Of a stretch of DNA of 39,113 bases, positions 23,087 through 32,359 are shown piece by piece. A program made the position numbers and the translations under genes. The notes below the pieces were generated by a model that was given only the letters and a program-made list of their open reading frames with translations, was not told the DNA's origin and ran no database searches. The stretch is from a virus. The DNA lies in the IMG/VR virus record IMGVR_UViG_3300037258_000326, positions 1-39,113 of that record; one strand, written 5' to 3'. Each line of letters starts with the position of its first letter. Positions within the stretch are counted from its first letter, which is position 1.

Positions 23087-24052
23087 CTAGAAGGTCCTGG
23101 CTGTCACACCCTGCTGCGCCATCATGCCTGCGACGGCTACTTGGCCGGTGCGCTGCAGATAGGTACTCATGAAAATGTTGATCTGCCGTTCCGACAGGCC
23201 GCTCTGCGCTCCCAGCAGATGACCCACGAATTTTTGACTGTAAGCCGCCATGCGCTGATCGTTGATCAGCATCGCTGCCATGGTGATGAATCCCCAGTTG
23301 TAGATGTAGGCATACTCGTCGGGCACCGGCGTCCACGTGCCGGCGAGCGAAAGAATGGGGGGCGGCTTTCTCTGGTATGTGACCGTGGCCACGTAAGCCT
23401 GGTCCGGCGGCGGCGAAATGCGGAAGGTGATATTGCCTTCGTTATCGTCGTTCTGCACGGCGATATAGGCCGCGCGATCGGGGGTCGATCCATCCAGCGC
23501 GAGAACCTTTTTGAAGGTGATCTCTTTATTCAGGCCGGTGGTATCAGCGACGCTCGCGACTTCTTCAAAGCCGAAATCGCTGATCGCGACGGTGTAGTCC
23601 TGCACAGCCAACGTCGGTTCATTGACGGCTTGGCCGGTCGTGGGAATGGGAGTCTGATCGTCCAGCGTATAAGCGAAGCTGAACTGGCCTGGGGCCGAGG
23701 CGGTCACTTCCACCGTCTCTCCATTCAGCGCGGGGAGGCTGCTGACATCGTTCAACACGAAAGGCATTCCGACCGGCGGCTTGGCGGCGCCGTCCGTGAG
23801 GTAGACGGTCACTACATTCGATGTGACCTCGATCTCATTGAGCGTGTAAGTCACACCTGGATTCGCGGGCACGCACGTAAAGGTTGCCGTGTTGCGGTTC
23901 CATCGCCAGCTGAAGGGAGGGCCGAGAATAATTTGCAGCGTCATGTTCGCCGCGGTTAACGCCGGTTCCTGGCCGCCAATGGTCATGGGCTGGAAACGCA
24001 CGAAGGGCACAGCCCAGTCCAGCGTGGATCGAATGTTCGTCGTCGCGGCCAT
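23087..24052 (-). CDS. Tail/connector protein, paralogue of the next gene upstream (321 aa)
   Basis: The protein contains PFSWRWN near residue 50 and VPDEYAYIYNWGFITMAAM near residue 245. The neighbouring 338-aa protein has PFNWKWN and IPDEYQGYFRDGMIAYTY in the same order, so the two look like tandem paralogues. In podoviruses small adaptor/gatekeeper proteins (tubular A type) lie between capsid and nozzle genes. The ATG lies 3 nt after the upstream stop. The role is probably head-tail connection; no direct motif proves it. Confidence 0.6.
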   Translation of the reverse strand: MAATTNIRSTLDWAVPFVRFQPMTIGGQEPALTAANMTLQIILGPPFSWRWNRNTATFTCVPANPGVTYTLNEIEVTSNVVTVYLTDGAAKPPVGMPFVLNDVSSLPALNGETVEVTASAPGQFSFAYTLDDQTPIPTTGQAVNEPTLAVQDYTVAISDFGFEEVASVADTTGLNKEITFKKVLALDGSTPDRAAYIAVQNDDNEGNITFRISPPPDQAYVATVTYQRKPPPILSLAGTWTPVPDEYAYIYNWGFITMAAMLINDQRMAAYSQKFVGHLLGAQSGLSERQINIFMSTYLQRTGQVAVAGMMAQQGVTARTF

Positions 24053-24055
24053 CGC

Positions 24056-25072
24056 CTAGTTTCCCCATCCGCGCCGTTGCGCCCAGTTGTACGGATCGGC
24101 CGGTCCCATCGATCCCGAACCTAGAATGTCATTGCCCATGATGCTGGACTGTGGGACGAAGCACGCCGCGTCGCGTTCCCGGTCGCCCTGTTTGCAGGCG
24201 TCCATCATCGCGGCCAGCCATGCCTGCTTCATCAGCGGAAATTCCTTGCGCACGACGGGGTCGGAGGAGATGCGGTAGGTGTAGGCGATCATCCCGTCGC
24301 GAAAGTATCCTTGGTACTCGTCGGGAATCGGGTTGATCTTCTGCTGCAGGCTCGCGAAGGTGGGGGGCTTTACCTGGGCTACTAGATTCATCTGATAGAC
24401 GACGCCCTGCTGCGGCGGCAGCGGACCCACACGGAAACCCTGGCCGTCAGGATTGCATACGGTCCACACGCACGTGCCGTCTGTCACAGTTGTCACTGAG
24501 AGCGGCGTCCACGCATTGGGTGCCACCGGGCCGGTTCCAGTCGCGGCTGTTGTCCCATAGGTAGTCAGCGTGAGCATGACACCATTCGAGTCGAGGATGC
24601 ACGTCTGCGGGTTGTTGGGCGTCTGCGGTGCGCCCAGCGGATTGGTGTAGGTCTGATTGGTCCCTGGCCACGTGCCGGGGTAGAGGTTGGCGTTGTAGAG
24701 CCAACAGACTTGCTGGGGCGGTGAGCTGGCCCACGCATCGCGCTCGATCTTGCGCACGACTTCGGGGTAATACATCGGCTTTGGCAGCGCGGTGTTGTTG
24801 ATGTCGATCGCTTCGCAGCTCTCCAGCCATCCGATGTTCGTGGTGTTGATGCCAAAGTAGTCGTTCTGCCAGCTGATCGTATAGAACGGGGGCAGGTTCA
24901 CGCTGTTCCACTTCCAGTTGAAGGGCTTGGCCAGCAGATCCTTCATCACGTCGGTGGCGTTGGCGATCGCCTGCAGCGTCGAATAGCCGCCGGTGGGCAA
25001 CACGGGGCTCAATTCGCCCTGTGTTGAGATGAAATCGATAATGTTCTGCAGCGATACCGTGCTTGAGCCCAC
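24056..25072 (-). CDS. Tail/connector protein, paralogue of the downstream gene (338 aa)
   Basis: The GTG start has AGGA about 5 nt upstream. LQNIIDFISTQGELSPVLPT opens the protein, followed by KDLLAKPFNWKWNSVNLPPF and, near residue 258, PIPDEYQGYFRDGMIAYTY. The middle shows a Cys/Pro-rich segment (QTCILDSNGVMLTLTTYGTT) like the modular W-DG-W elements of the nozzle protein. Position after the capsid genes supports a connector or adaptor role. Confidence 0.6.
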   Translation of the reverse strand: MGSSTVSLQNIIDFISTQGELSPVLPTGGYSTLQAIANATDVMKDLLAKPFNWKWNSVNLPPFYTISWQNDYFGINTTNIGWLESCEAIDINNTALPKPMYYPEVVRKIERDAWASSPPQQVCWLYNANLYPGTWPGTNQTYTNPLGAPQTPNNPQTCILDSNGVMLTLTTYGTTAATGTGPVAPNAWTPLSVTTVTDGTCVWTVCNPDGQGFRVGPLPPQQGVVYQMNLVAQVKPPTFASLQQKINPIPDEYQGYFRDGMIAYTYRISSDPVVRKEFPLMKQAWLAAMMDACKQGDRERDAACFVPQSSIMGNDILGSGSMGPADPYNWAQRRGWGN

Positions 25073-25087
25073 GCCGTCCTCGTCGTG

Positions 25088-25468
25088 CTACTTCTTCTTT
25101 GCCTGCTTTTTCGCAGGGCTCAAGCGCTTCTGACGCCGCTGGGGCGGCAAGTTCGTAGCGATCCGCGCACCATTGCCTCTGGGCTGCTTCTTTAGGCTGC
25201 CATCGATGACGCTGTGACCACCCTGGGCGGCATTGGAGATCGCCACGGGGTCGCTGCGGCCCAGGAGGTTCGCTGGCTGGCGGGTTACGCCGTTCAGCGG
25301 GGTCGCGTCGGTGACGATGCGCAGGCCGTGGCCAGCGAGTTTGTTTACCACGTTGTTCACCGTGCCCTGCAGTTGGTCGAACTCCGCGCGTGACACCTTC
25401 CCTTTCGCCGCTCTCGGAGCCTTCGCTGCCTTCGCCGTCTTTCTCGCTGCACTTTTCTGTGTGGCCAT
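25088..25468 (-). CDS. Histone H1-like basic protein (126 aa)
   Basis: The N-terminus is an Ala/Lys repeat (TQKSAARKTAKAAKAPRAAK) and the C-terminus is Lys/Arg-rich (RRQKRLSPAKKQAKKK), both typical of DNA-binding histone-like tails. A short ordered core contains QLQGTVNNVVNKLAGHGL. GGAGG lies 4 nt upstream of the ATG. It could help pack DNA, or be a virion protein; it may also be a small assembly factor. Confidence 0.6.
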   Translation of the reverse strand: MATQKSAARKTAKAAKAPRAAKGKVSRAEFDQLQGTVNNVVNKLAGHGLRIVTDATPLNGVTRQPANLLGRSDPVAISNAAQGGHSVIDGSLKKQPRGNGARIATNLPPQRRQKRLSPAKKQAKKK

Positions 25469-25503
25469 GATCCCTCCTGGGATGTTGGAATTGCGATGTT
25501 TGA

Positions 25504-26019
25504 CTAAACGGCGGCGGCTTCGTAATCCACATCGCGTTGAATGCCGAAGATGGTGCCTCCGCTGGGGCTATTGTCGGTGGGCAGGTTCATCCACTCGGTA
25601 TATTCGCGCATGGTCTTCTCGTACTCGCGCTTATTGGCCTTCCTGTAGGCACCCACGCGCTCGGGGTTGCGCTTGCGCATCATGAAGAATGGATCGCGCG
25701 CCTCTTTGCCGCAGCGCTGGCACTTCACATAGGTCTCGCCCCAGGGCTCGGTGTGTTTGACGACAGAATATTCTGCGGCGCCGCCCTTGAAGACGCCTTC
25801 GATGCCTATGCCGCCTTTCTTATGCGAGCACGCGGCCTGCTCGTTGGCGACCTTGCGACGGTTGAACTCCTCCGTCTTGGCCTGATCGCGTCGGTTGCGC
25901 GCTTGCTGGTCCTTGCGGGACTGCATGGCCGCTACCTGTTCCTTCATCAGCTCTAGGCGCAGGCGACGTTCTTCGATCTCCAACATCTCCAGTTCGGTCT
26001 GTACGGTTCTCTCGGCCAT
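25504..26019 (-). CDS. Coiled-coil protein with zinc ribbon (171 aa)
   Basis: An acidic/basic coiled coil (about residues 1-60, RTVQTELEMLEIEERRLRLE) is followed by CSHKKGG and VKCQRCGKEARDPFF, a likely zinc-binding pair about residues 64-105. The C-terminal part is charged. GGAG lies 8 nt upstream. It is encoded between the capsid hairpin and the connector genes; the role in virion assembly is unknown. Confidence 0.6.
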   Translation of the reverse strand: MAERTVQTELEMLEIEERRLRLELMKEQVAAMQSRKDQQARNRRDQAKTEEFNRRKVANEQAACSHKKGGIGIEGVFKGGAAEYSVVKHTEPWGETYVKCQRCGKEARDPFFMMRKRNPERVGAYRKANKREYEKTMREYTEWMNLPTDNSPSGGTIFGIQRDVDYEAAAV

Positions 26020-26033
26020 CGTTTTCGCTCCTC

Positions 26034-26068
26034 GGCCGACCGGGATTCTGAAGTTCTCCCGGTCGGCC
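26034..26068 (-). promoter_or_regulatory. Perfect 12-bp hairpin after the capsid gene
   Basis: GGCCGACCGGGA (26034-26045) and TCCCGGTCGGCC (26057-26068) are perfectly complementary with an 11-nt loop. It lies 29 nt past the capsid stop on the minus strand. No T-run follows; the next gene's GGAG starts right after the stem. It may be an attenuator, processing or mRNA-stabilising element that sets high capsid expression. Confidence 0.7.
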
Positions 26069-26097
26069 CTGTTTACTGCTGTGGTTGGGGGTTATTT

Positions 26098-27114
26098 CTA
26101 GGTGATGGCGCTGGGCGCGTCGATGTAGCGCAGGCGCATGGTGATATCGGGCGGCAGCGTCGAAACAAAATTGACGTTGTAGCCTGAGCTGCCGGCAATC
26201 ATGCCCACCGGGTCAGCCACCGTGCCGTCACGCAGCCCGTAGCGGTTGGTAATCATTTTCAGATTCTGGCGGCGTCCGTCGCCAAAGCCCTGCTCTTTGC
26301 CCAGGCTGATCGTGATGACTCCGTCTTGGCCAAAGATATAGGTTCTGTACGCAGTCACTCCGCCCTGGCTGTCGTAGTTCTGGGTGATGGTGACCAAACT
26401 CGTCTCGTACCAGGTCACGCCGGCGAGGTCGATCACTTCCACGTTCTCGCCGTCTTCCGCTCCGGGCAGCTCCTCAAGCTTCATCTGTCCTTCGACGGTG
26501 TGCTTGAGGATGTCCGTGAAGCTATTGTTGGTGTTGTCATTGAGCAGATCTCCCCATGCGAAAGCGTGGATCACTCCGCATAACTTGCCGCCCTCCATAG
26601 TCATGATGTTGCGTCCGCGCATTGATGCCACGGCCGTGGTGATGTTGTTCTTTGCCAGCGGCACGTTGTAGGCATTCTCAATCGCCACGCTGCTGTCGAT
26701 GTTGACCGATCCATCCGCCGTGTTCTTGGTGAGAGTGGAAAGGGTGAGCGCCAGCCGGTAGGCCATTTCCTTCGATCCATTTTCAAGTGCTGGATCGATC
26801 GCGGTCTGCAGGCTGAGCCGCGAATAGTTGATGTAGTCCGCGTAGTTGCCGATAGTGGACTGGTTGGTGAGCACGGTGATGACGATGCCCGAGCCCACAG
26901 TGCCTTCGGCTGCCTGCGAGATGTTCGCGCCAAAGGGCTGATACATGAACAGCACGTTGTTGACGCCGGAATTTTCCGGCAGGTCGCGGCGGCTGCTCAC
27001 GCGGATGTAAGGGGTGTTGGCCTTCAGATTTTCGACGAACTTATTGTCGTAGTGGTTGACCAGCGATTGGGGCAAATTGCCCGTATTCATGCTACTGGGG
27101 CTATATCCTGCCAT
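26098..27114 (-). CDS. Major capsid protein, N4 gp56-like
   Basis: The 338-aa protein has the layout of the N4 gp56-type HK97-fold capsid proteins: an N-terminal arm (NKFVENLKANTPYIRVSSRR), a region YADYINYSRLSLQTAIDPAL (about residues 91-110) with the long helix AYRLALTLSTLTKN, then a beta-rich P- and A-domain. The helix and spine segment with Q..DPAL is the best matching part. The order portal, scaffold candidate, capsid is standard. The ATG at 27114 has GAGG about 10 nt upstream. The hairpin downstream is consistent with high expression. Confidence 0.75.
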   Translation of the reverse strand: MAGYSPSSMNTGNLPQSLVNHYDNKFVENLKANTPYIRVSSRRDLPENSGVNNVLFMYQPFGANISQAAEGTVGSGIVITVLTNQSTIGNYADYINYSRLSLQTAIDPALENGSKEMAYRLALTLSTLTKNTADGSVNIDSSVAIENAYNVPLAKNNITTAVASMRGRNIMTMEGGKLCGVIHAFAWGDLLNDNTNNSFTDILKHTVEGQMKLEELPGAEDGENVEVIDLAGVTWYETSLVTITQNYDSQGGVTAYRTYIFGQDGVITISLGKEQGFGDGRRQNLKMITNRYGLRDGTVADPVGMIAGSSGYNVNFVSTLPPDITMRLRYIDAPSAIT

Positions 27115-27194
27115 GGCGCGTTACCTCGTCCCTGCGATTTTTCTTGCTTGCCTCGGGGACGTTTCAATCCGAAACGCTTGCTACTCTCTTTCAA

Positions 27195-27995
27195 CTACTT
27201 TCGGGGTCCCAGCTCATCCATTGCGGCCATGAATCCCGGTTCTTCCTTCAGCCGTCGCTCGTACTCACGGCTGCCCATCTTGTCGACATCTGCCCACGTG
27301 TACTTCTTTTTCCTGGCTGGCTGCGGCCTCGTTCCGCTGATATCGCCTTCGCGCACGCCGGTCGAGAAACTTGCAATCCTTGATCGCGTCCGCCCTGCAG
27401 ACTCTTCCTCTTCTTCTTCCTCCTCTTCCGTGGCCGGCTTCAGATCGGCATTGCCTGCCCTCTTCAGCAGGTCCCACGCGATGTCCATGTTCTTTGCCGT
27501 GATCGCCAGCTTGTTGTTCTCGATGTAATTGAAAACTTCGGTCTTGTTTTTGGCGGTCGGGTACCAATCTAGGTTCGCTGCCACAAATTTGTTGGTCTCG
27601 GCGATGGCCCGGTTAGCCTCTTCCTCCTCGATGCGCGTGTTCTCGCGGCGCGCAATCTCCTGCAGCGGCCCAACCGACGATTCGACCAGTCGCCGGACGG
27701 CGGCGTCGGCCTTGGCTGGATCCTGCAGCTCCACGGAGAGTTGCATACGCTCATCGGCGCTGAGGGGAACTGGCTCGATTTTGACGGTGTTGTGTGCCGG
27801 GTCCGGCGTGCGCTCGTCCTTAAGCGTCTGGATGGTGCGGGAGGCGCTGAATTGCGCGTTCGCGAGAGCTTCGGCGATCTCCTTCCGGGTCTTCGCGCGG
27901 AAGATCTGCACCGGCCTTCCGTTCTCCGGGTCCACGTCCACGATGTATTCGCCTTCATCCGTCTTTTCACCATTGTTCCGCCATGTCACTGCCAC
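27195..27995 (-). CDS. Probable scaffolding protein (266 aa)
   Basis: The GTG at 27995 (MAVTWRNNGEKTDEG) is chosen because GGAGAG lies 7 nt upstream. The protein is charged and helical and contains a Glu run of nine (EEEEEEEEE) near residue 195, then a basic C-terminal domain. A highly charged helical protein directly between portal and capsid genes is typical of a scaffold that is removed during head maturation. A protease was not seen. The alternative is a head-completion protein. Confidence 0.55.
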   Translation of the reverse strand: MAVTWRNNGEKTDEGEYIVDVDPENGRPVQIFRAKTRKEIAEALANAQFSASRTIQTLKDERTPDPAHNTVKIEPVPLSADERMQLSVELQDPAKADAAVRRLVESSVGPLQEIARRENTRIEEEEANRAIAETNKFVAANLDWYPTAKNKTEVFNYIENNKLAITAKNMDIAWDLLKRAGNADLKPATEEEEEEEEESAGRTRSRIASFSTGVREGDISGTRPQPARKKKYTWADVDKMGSREYERRLKEEPGFMAAMDELGPRK

Positions 27996-28020
27996 AAGTC
28001 CACTCTCCAATCCGGTGAGC

Positions 28021-28431
28021 CTACAACCCTATGATTCCGGATTCGTCCTCGTCTTCCGAGGTCTCCTCCGCTGCCGATGCCTTCTGTTGCAGTCCTAGAA
28101 ATTCTTCTCTTTCATACTCCACTTTCTTCTGTATAGCCACGAATATCTGCCAGAATGCCTTGCTCATCCGGTGCTCTGTCAATACAGCTTCGGGGTTAGC
28201 CGCGTCCGTGTTGATGAGGCGCGTATCCTGTTCCACACACGCCATCTCGATCACGTCGAGCAATGCCTGGTACTCCGGCAGTTCGCTCAGCCGGTAGAGC
28301 GCTGCGCGCTGCGCTCCGGTGAGCTGGCTGCGCAGTCCTGCGGTGTTGGATTGGCGAACGCTGCCATCCTCTTTTCTTCCGCTGATCTGCTTGATCCATC
28401 GCCGCAACGTGCGGCCGGTGCGAATCTTCAT
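28021..28431 (-). CDS. 136-aa protein between portal and scaffold
   Basis: The basic N-terminus (MKIRTGRTLRRWIKQISGRK) is followed by helices (GAQRAALYRLSELPEYQALL; LTEHRMSKAFWQIFVAIQKK) and an acidic end (AAEETSEDEDESG). It starts by a 4-nt overlap with the portal stop. Unknown; position suggests a head assembly or head-tail accessory protein. Confidence 0.6.
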   Translation of the reverse strand: MKIRTGRTLRRWIKQISGRKEDGSVRQSNTAGLRSQLTGAQRAALYRLSELPEYQALLDVIEMACVEQDTRLINTDAANPEAVLTEHRMSKAFWQIFVAIQKKVEYEREEFLGLQQKASAAEETSEDEDESGIIGL

Positions 28432-30593
28432 CCCGCCGCTCCTATTCCCGCGTTCAGCGCCGCTTCGTCGCTGGCGCGCTCATCATGCCTCTCGGCATAC
28501 TCCATCGGGTCAAGCGTCAAATGCGTAGCGAGATTCGCCTCTGCCTTCTGGTCGATCTCCTGCGACGTAGCCTGGTGCTTGGCGTTGATCTTCGCCACGT
28601 CGCCCTGTGCCTTCTGTATCCCCGGATTGTTAGCCGCGAAAGCCTGCTCCTCCTGCGGCCTCATCCTGCGAATCACCTCGCGGCTGTTCTTCCATTCCGT
28701 CATCTCGTAGACCATCTCTAATAGCTGCTTGACGTCGATGGTCCATCCCATGCGGTTTAGTTGCGGCAGTAGTTGTGGGCTTTGGAGCATCTGGATAAGC
28801 ATTGGCAGGATCTGCGCCATCGCTTTCTTCGCTGCCAGGTGCGCGCCCGCCAGAACCTCGAATTTGTCTTGGGAGTTGAGGAAGTCGTCTTCGTCAAGCT
28901 TGAACTCCTGGCCCAGCTCGTCGCCGAGAACTTTCTTGATCTCGGAGAGGGGCAGCCGCTCCTTGTCCATCTCGTCGAGCATTTCGATGAACGGCAGCAG
29001 GATGCCGCGCGCGAAATGTCCCACCGGCCCCTGAATCTGCGTTGCGTTAGCCGAAGCGATCGCGCCCGCTCCTGTCGCCGTCCGCCCTACGCTGGAGGTT
29101 CCGCGCGCGGGCAGCGTGCCCTGGGTAAACGCCTGGTCCGCTCCGGTGGTGCTGCGCGCGTTCTGTGCTGCCTCCTGCAGCACGGCGAACAGAGATCCAT
29201 CCACCTTGGGCTGCTCAACCAGGCTGAAGGCGTCTTTGGCTCCGCGTCCCGGTGGCGCGTCCACGTCGATGATCCCGCCCAGTCGTTGCCGGATCGCCTG
29301 CGTCGGTGCGTTGGCGCCGCGATCGCGCACCCACTGCGGGTTCACGATGAAGGCCAAAAGATTCAAAACCGCTTCGATGCTGCCTTTTTCGATGCGCTGA
29401 TCGTCGCCGGCTAAGCGGCCGACTCCGAGGCCATAGCCTGAGCCGGGAATATTCCAGAAATTCGCCGCGAAGTATGGAATGCGCGGCAGCATGTGCTCCT
29501 CGTTGCGGATGAGCACCACTTTGTCGCTGTCTTCGACCACCAGCACCGTCTTCACATAAGTGCGGTCCCACCGCTCCAGCATCTTGATCGGGCGTTCGAG
29601 CGGATCGGCGGATGTAATCTCATTCTCGCCTTCGGCGGCGACCGTTCCTCCGTTCGCCGCCAACCGCGATTGAATGTCGGTGGACATCTCTGCGTTGGCT
29701 TCGTGCGCAAAAAAATATTCTTTCAGTTCCTCTTCGCTGGGGATGTCATAGCCGCCAACCTTTGTTCCCTCGTCGTCGTAGAGGGCCTGCTCGCGGAAGC
29801 CATCGAGATCGCTGAAGGTTGGGTAGGTGACTTCGACGACGTATTTTGCCTTGTGCAGCCGGTTGGGGTGTTTCCACTTCGGATCGATCAGGATCGCGCC
29901 CAGCTCGCACTTCTGAAAAAACGGCTCGTTCTTGTTCACCGGGACTGGCTTAACCACAAACTCGTCGCTCTCTTTAGTGTTGACCGTGAGCGGCGGCTGC
30001 CCCAGTGGCATATTCACGCGGATCGGCTGCTTTTTGCGAACGAAACGCTTGCGAATCTCCTGCTGAGTTGTCCATCCTGCCTTGCAGATTACGGTTCCCT
30101 GCAACGTCATCTCGTCGAGCGCATCGACACAGGTGTCCTCGAAGTCGATTTTGTCCATCTGCGCTCCGTAGAGCGCCTGCTTGGCACGCGAAGTCGATTC
30201 CTTGCTGCTCGGGCGGGGGCGAATCTGAAATGGCGGCGTCTCATAAAAGATGCCGCTCTGCATCGGCTGCACCAGCGAGTTGCAGATGCTTGCGACGGTG
30301 AAGCGGCATACGCTCGCGCCGTCGTTCCACACGCGATAGGTGCGCGGTGACTGATAAAGATTGGTGTTCTCGCGCCAGTGCAGCGCCCACTGCTTATTGT
30401 CCAGATACGCCGCAGCTTTGTCGGCATCCTGCACGACTAGCTTGCACGCGCCGTTCTCGGTGTATTTCGGGTCCAGTTTCGGCCCTTCCAGCTTGACATC
30501 GCTGCGCTCAATCTGATCGTGCGCATTCACGCGCTGGGTGGGGAGGTTCCCGCGCGTGACTACCTTCGTCTTGCCGTTTGTGGGCAGGCTCAT
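28428..30593 (-). CDS. Portal protein (721 aa)
   Basis: The ATG at 30593 overlaps the terminase stop (ATGA); longer starts are not supported. The protein has portal-like features: YRVWNDGASVCRFTVASICN, the block SGIFYETPPFQIRPRPSSKE (membrane/capsid-facing wing) and long C-terminal helices (QILPMLIQMLQSPQLLPQLN) as in the crown and stem of T7/N4-type portals. Length, position just after terminase and before the scaffold/capsid genes agree. The portal ring is the DNA entry point of the head. Confidence 0.8.
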   Translation of the reverse strand: MSLPTNGKTKVVTRGNLPTQRVNAHDQIERSDVKLEGPKLDPKYTENGACKLVVQDADKAAAYLDNKQWALHWRENTNLYQSPRTYRVWNDGASVCRFTVASICNSLVQPMQSGIFYETPPFQIRPRPSSKESTSRAKQALYGAQMDKIDFEDTCVDALDEMTLQGTVICKAGWTTQQEIRKRFVRKKQPIRVNMPLGQPPLTVNTKESDEFVVKPVPVNKNEPFFQKCELGAILIDPKWKHPNRLHKAKYVVEVTYPTFSDLDGFREQALYDDEGTKVGGYDIPSEEELKEYFFAHEANAEMSTDIQSRLAANGGTVAAEGENEITSADPLERPIKMLERWDRTYVKTVLVVEDSDKVVLIRNEEHMLPRIPYFAANFWNIPGSGYGLGVGRLAGDDQRIEKGSIEAVLNLLAFIVNPQWVRDRGANAPTQAIRQRLGGIIDVDAPPGRGAKDAFSLVEQPKVDGSLFAVLQEAAQNARSTTGADQAFTQGTLPARGTSSVGRTATGAGAIASANATQIQGPVGHFARGILLPFIEMLDEMDKERLPLSEIKKVLGDELGQEFKLDEDDFLNSQDKFEVLAGAHLAAKKAMAQILPMLIQMLQSPQLLPQLNRMGWTIDVKQLLEMVYEMTEWKNSREVIRRMRPQEEQAFAANNPGIQKAQGDVAKINAKHQATSQEIDQKAEANLATHLTLDPMEYAERHDERASDEAALNAGIGAAG

Positions 30594-32359
30594 CCGGACA
30601 ACCCAGGCATCATCTCTTCGAGTCCATCTTCGTTGGAGGCTGCACTCCACTCTACGGCGTCTTCAGCCTGATCGTCACCAAATTCCGGCTCCGGTTCGGC
30701 GGAATGTTCCTGACTGAACACCCGTTCTCTCTGCGCCCGCGCCTGAATCGCTTGCCACGCCAGATCATCTTCGACGGCGGCGCGTTCGCGGTCGCCGATC
30801 ATCTTGGGCAGCCCGTCACACACCCGCGCCACCACGTCGGCTATCTCCGTCTCCTCGATCATGCCGTAGTGGTAGAGCTGGCGGTGCACCTCGCGCAGGT
30901 TGCGGATCTCGCGCGAGAACAATAGCCGCCCTGTCGCTAGCGTCGGCTCGCACGCTTTGATTCGCAGGCTGCGCTCTTTGTCATCCTTTTGGTAGGCCAG
31001 CCAGTTGATCGAAAGATCCCAGCCCTCGCGCAGCGCCTCGTTGCGTATTGCCGTCTCCTGAAAGCGCGCGCCGGGCGTCTCCTCGATCGCAATCTTGTGG
31101 CAGCTGTGCCGCTTGGCCATCTTCACGATCTTCATGGCCTGGCTGGTAGGGGTCCAGCTTCCACGCTCCACGTCGACGATGTACATTCGGCCATCGTGCT
31201 GCACGCCCGCCGCGCCGGCGATCGCGTCACTGTCGCCCAGCTCCAGCCGCCATGCAATATGCACGCTCCCGGTGATTGGCATTCGCTCCTCGTCAAGCGT
31301 CGCCTGCAGAAGTTTCTCGCGTGGGAAGATCGGTTTGAAACCTCCCGTCGCCACGTTCATCTGCTGGGTCATGAAGGAGTGCTCATTCTCATCGCGACTC
31401 TGCATCAGCGTGGCGTAGGGCAGGAATTGCGGGAAAAAAAGCTCCCAGTCGTCTTCGTCCAACGTCTCGAAGAGGAAGCTGTAATCTTCGCTGCGCTCTC
31501 GCAGTTTCGGGTTGCGGCTCCAAACCCTGTCCTTCACCTTCATCGCCGGTCGCCACATCACTTTGCCGATGCGGGTGTCCAGCCGTTCGATCACGGTGCC
31601 GTAGACATCCATCGGGCCGTAGCGCGTGCCGGTCATCTGCCGGTAGCCCCAGCTCATGAGCATCTTCAAGTTGATGAACATGTTGCGCTTCACCTTCGCG
31701 ATGCTCGCGCTGTTCTGCGAATTGCGGTTGTCCTGAATGTCCTCAAGGAAGATGACATCAAAGTGCCAGCCGGAAAGACTGCTCTCGATCGACGTGCCCT
31801 GCAGCGTCGCCTCGCGCCGGTACTTTTGGCGTGCTGGCGTCGTGAACCATCCCTTCTTCGGCATCTTGGTGATGATGTACTCGGAGAATAGCAAGTGCAG
31901 CGGCTTCCAGTCGCGCTCGGCGTTGGAGAAAAAGTGGCCGGCGACCTCTTCGATGAAGGCATCGGCGAGTGGGCTGTCGTCGGTGTTCGCGGCGGTCATC
32001 ACGAACATGCCGATATCTGGAAAGGCCAGCATCCATTGCACGCAATCGCCGATGCTCAGGGACGTCTTGAATGTCCCGCGCGGCATTAGAAGCAACCGCT
32101 GCTTAACCTTGTCCTGTTCCTTGACCGTTTTTGAGGGGTTTTTGCTAACGAAGAACTCGGCAACTTCGCGGTGAGTCGCTTCATTGATATCGGGATAGCT
32201 GGGCTCGCCGTCGTCATTGACGAGGCAGCGCGTAATCATCCAGTAGAGATCGGTCTGCGCTCGGAGACGAAGCCGGTCCTTGTACTCCTGGTCGCGGCCG
32301 ATTCGCGAGATGTCGATCTCATCGCCGTCCGGATTACTTTTTGCCTTTGTCGCCGCCAT
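30590..32359 (-). CDS. Terminase large subunit (589 aa)
   Basis: The ATG at 32359 (MAATKAKSNPDGDEIDISRI) has GAAGG upstream. The ATPase domain has a variant Walker A PRGTFKTS (about residues 93-100) and Walker B VIFLEDIQD (about 202-210). The C-terminal nuclease domain carries RLELGDSDAIAGAAGVQHDG and later acidic residues of the RNase H-like fold. The enzyme cuts concatemers and pumps DNA into the prohead. No small terminase was recognised; candidates are the short genes immediately upstream. Confidence 0.9.
   Translation of the reverse strand: MAATKAKSNPDGDEIDISRIGRDQEYKDRLRLRAQTDLYWMITRCLVNDDGEPSYPDINEATHREVAEFFVSKNPSKTVKEQDKVKQRLLLMPRGTFKTSLSIGDCVQWMLAFPDIGMFVMTAANTDDSPLADAFIEEVAGHFFSNAERDWKPLHLLFSEYIITKMPKKGWFTTPARQKYRREATLQGTSIESSLSGWHFDVIFLEDIQDNRNSQNSASIAKVKRNMFINLKMLMSWGYRQMTGTRYGPMDVYGTVIERLDTRIGKVMWRPAMKVKDRVWSRNPKLRERSEDYSFLFETLDEDDWELFFPQFLPYATLMQSRDENEHSFMTQQMNVATGGFKPIFPREKLLQATLDEERMPITGSVHIAWRLELGDSDAIAGAAGVQHDGRMYIVDVERGSWTPTSQAMKIVKMAKRHSCHKIAIEETPGARFQETAIRNEALREGWDLSINWLAYQKDDKERSLRIKACEPTLATGRLLFSREIRNLREVHRQLYHYGMIEETEIADVVARVCDGLPKMIGDRERAAVEDDLAWQAIQARAQRERVFSQEHSAEPEPEFGDDQAEDAVEWSAASNEDGLEEMMPGLSG

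Noticed and set aside
27160-27176. Small inverted repeat CGTTTC/GAAACG upstream of the capsid gene
   Set aside because: Only 6 bp, no T-run and no link with a start; too weak to call.
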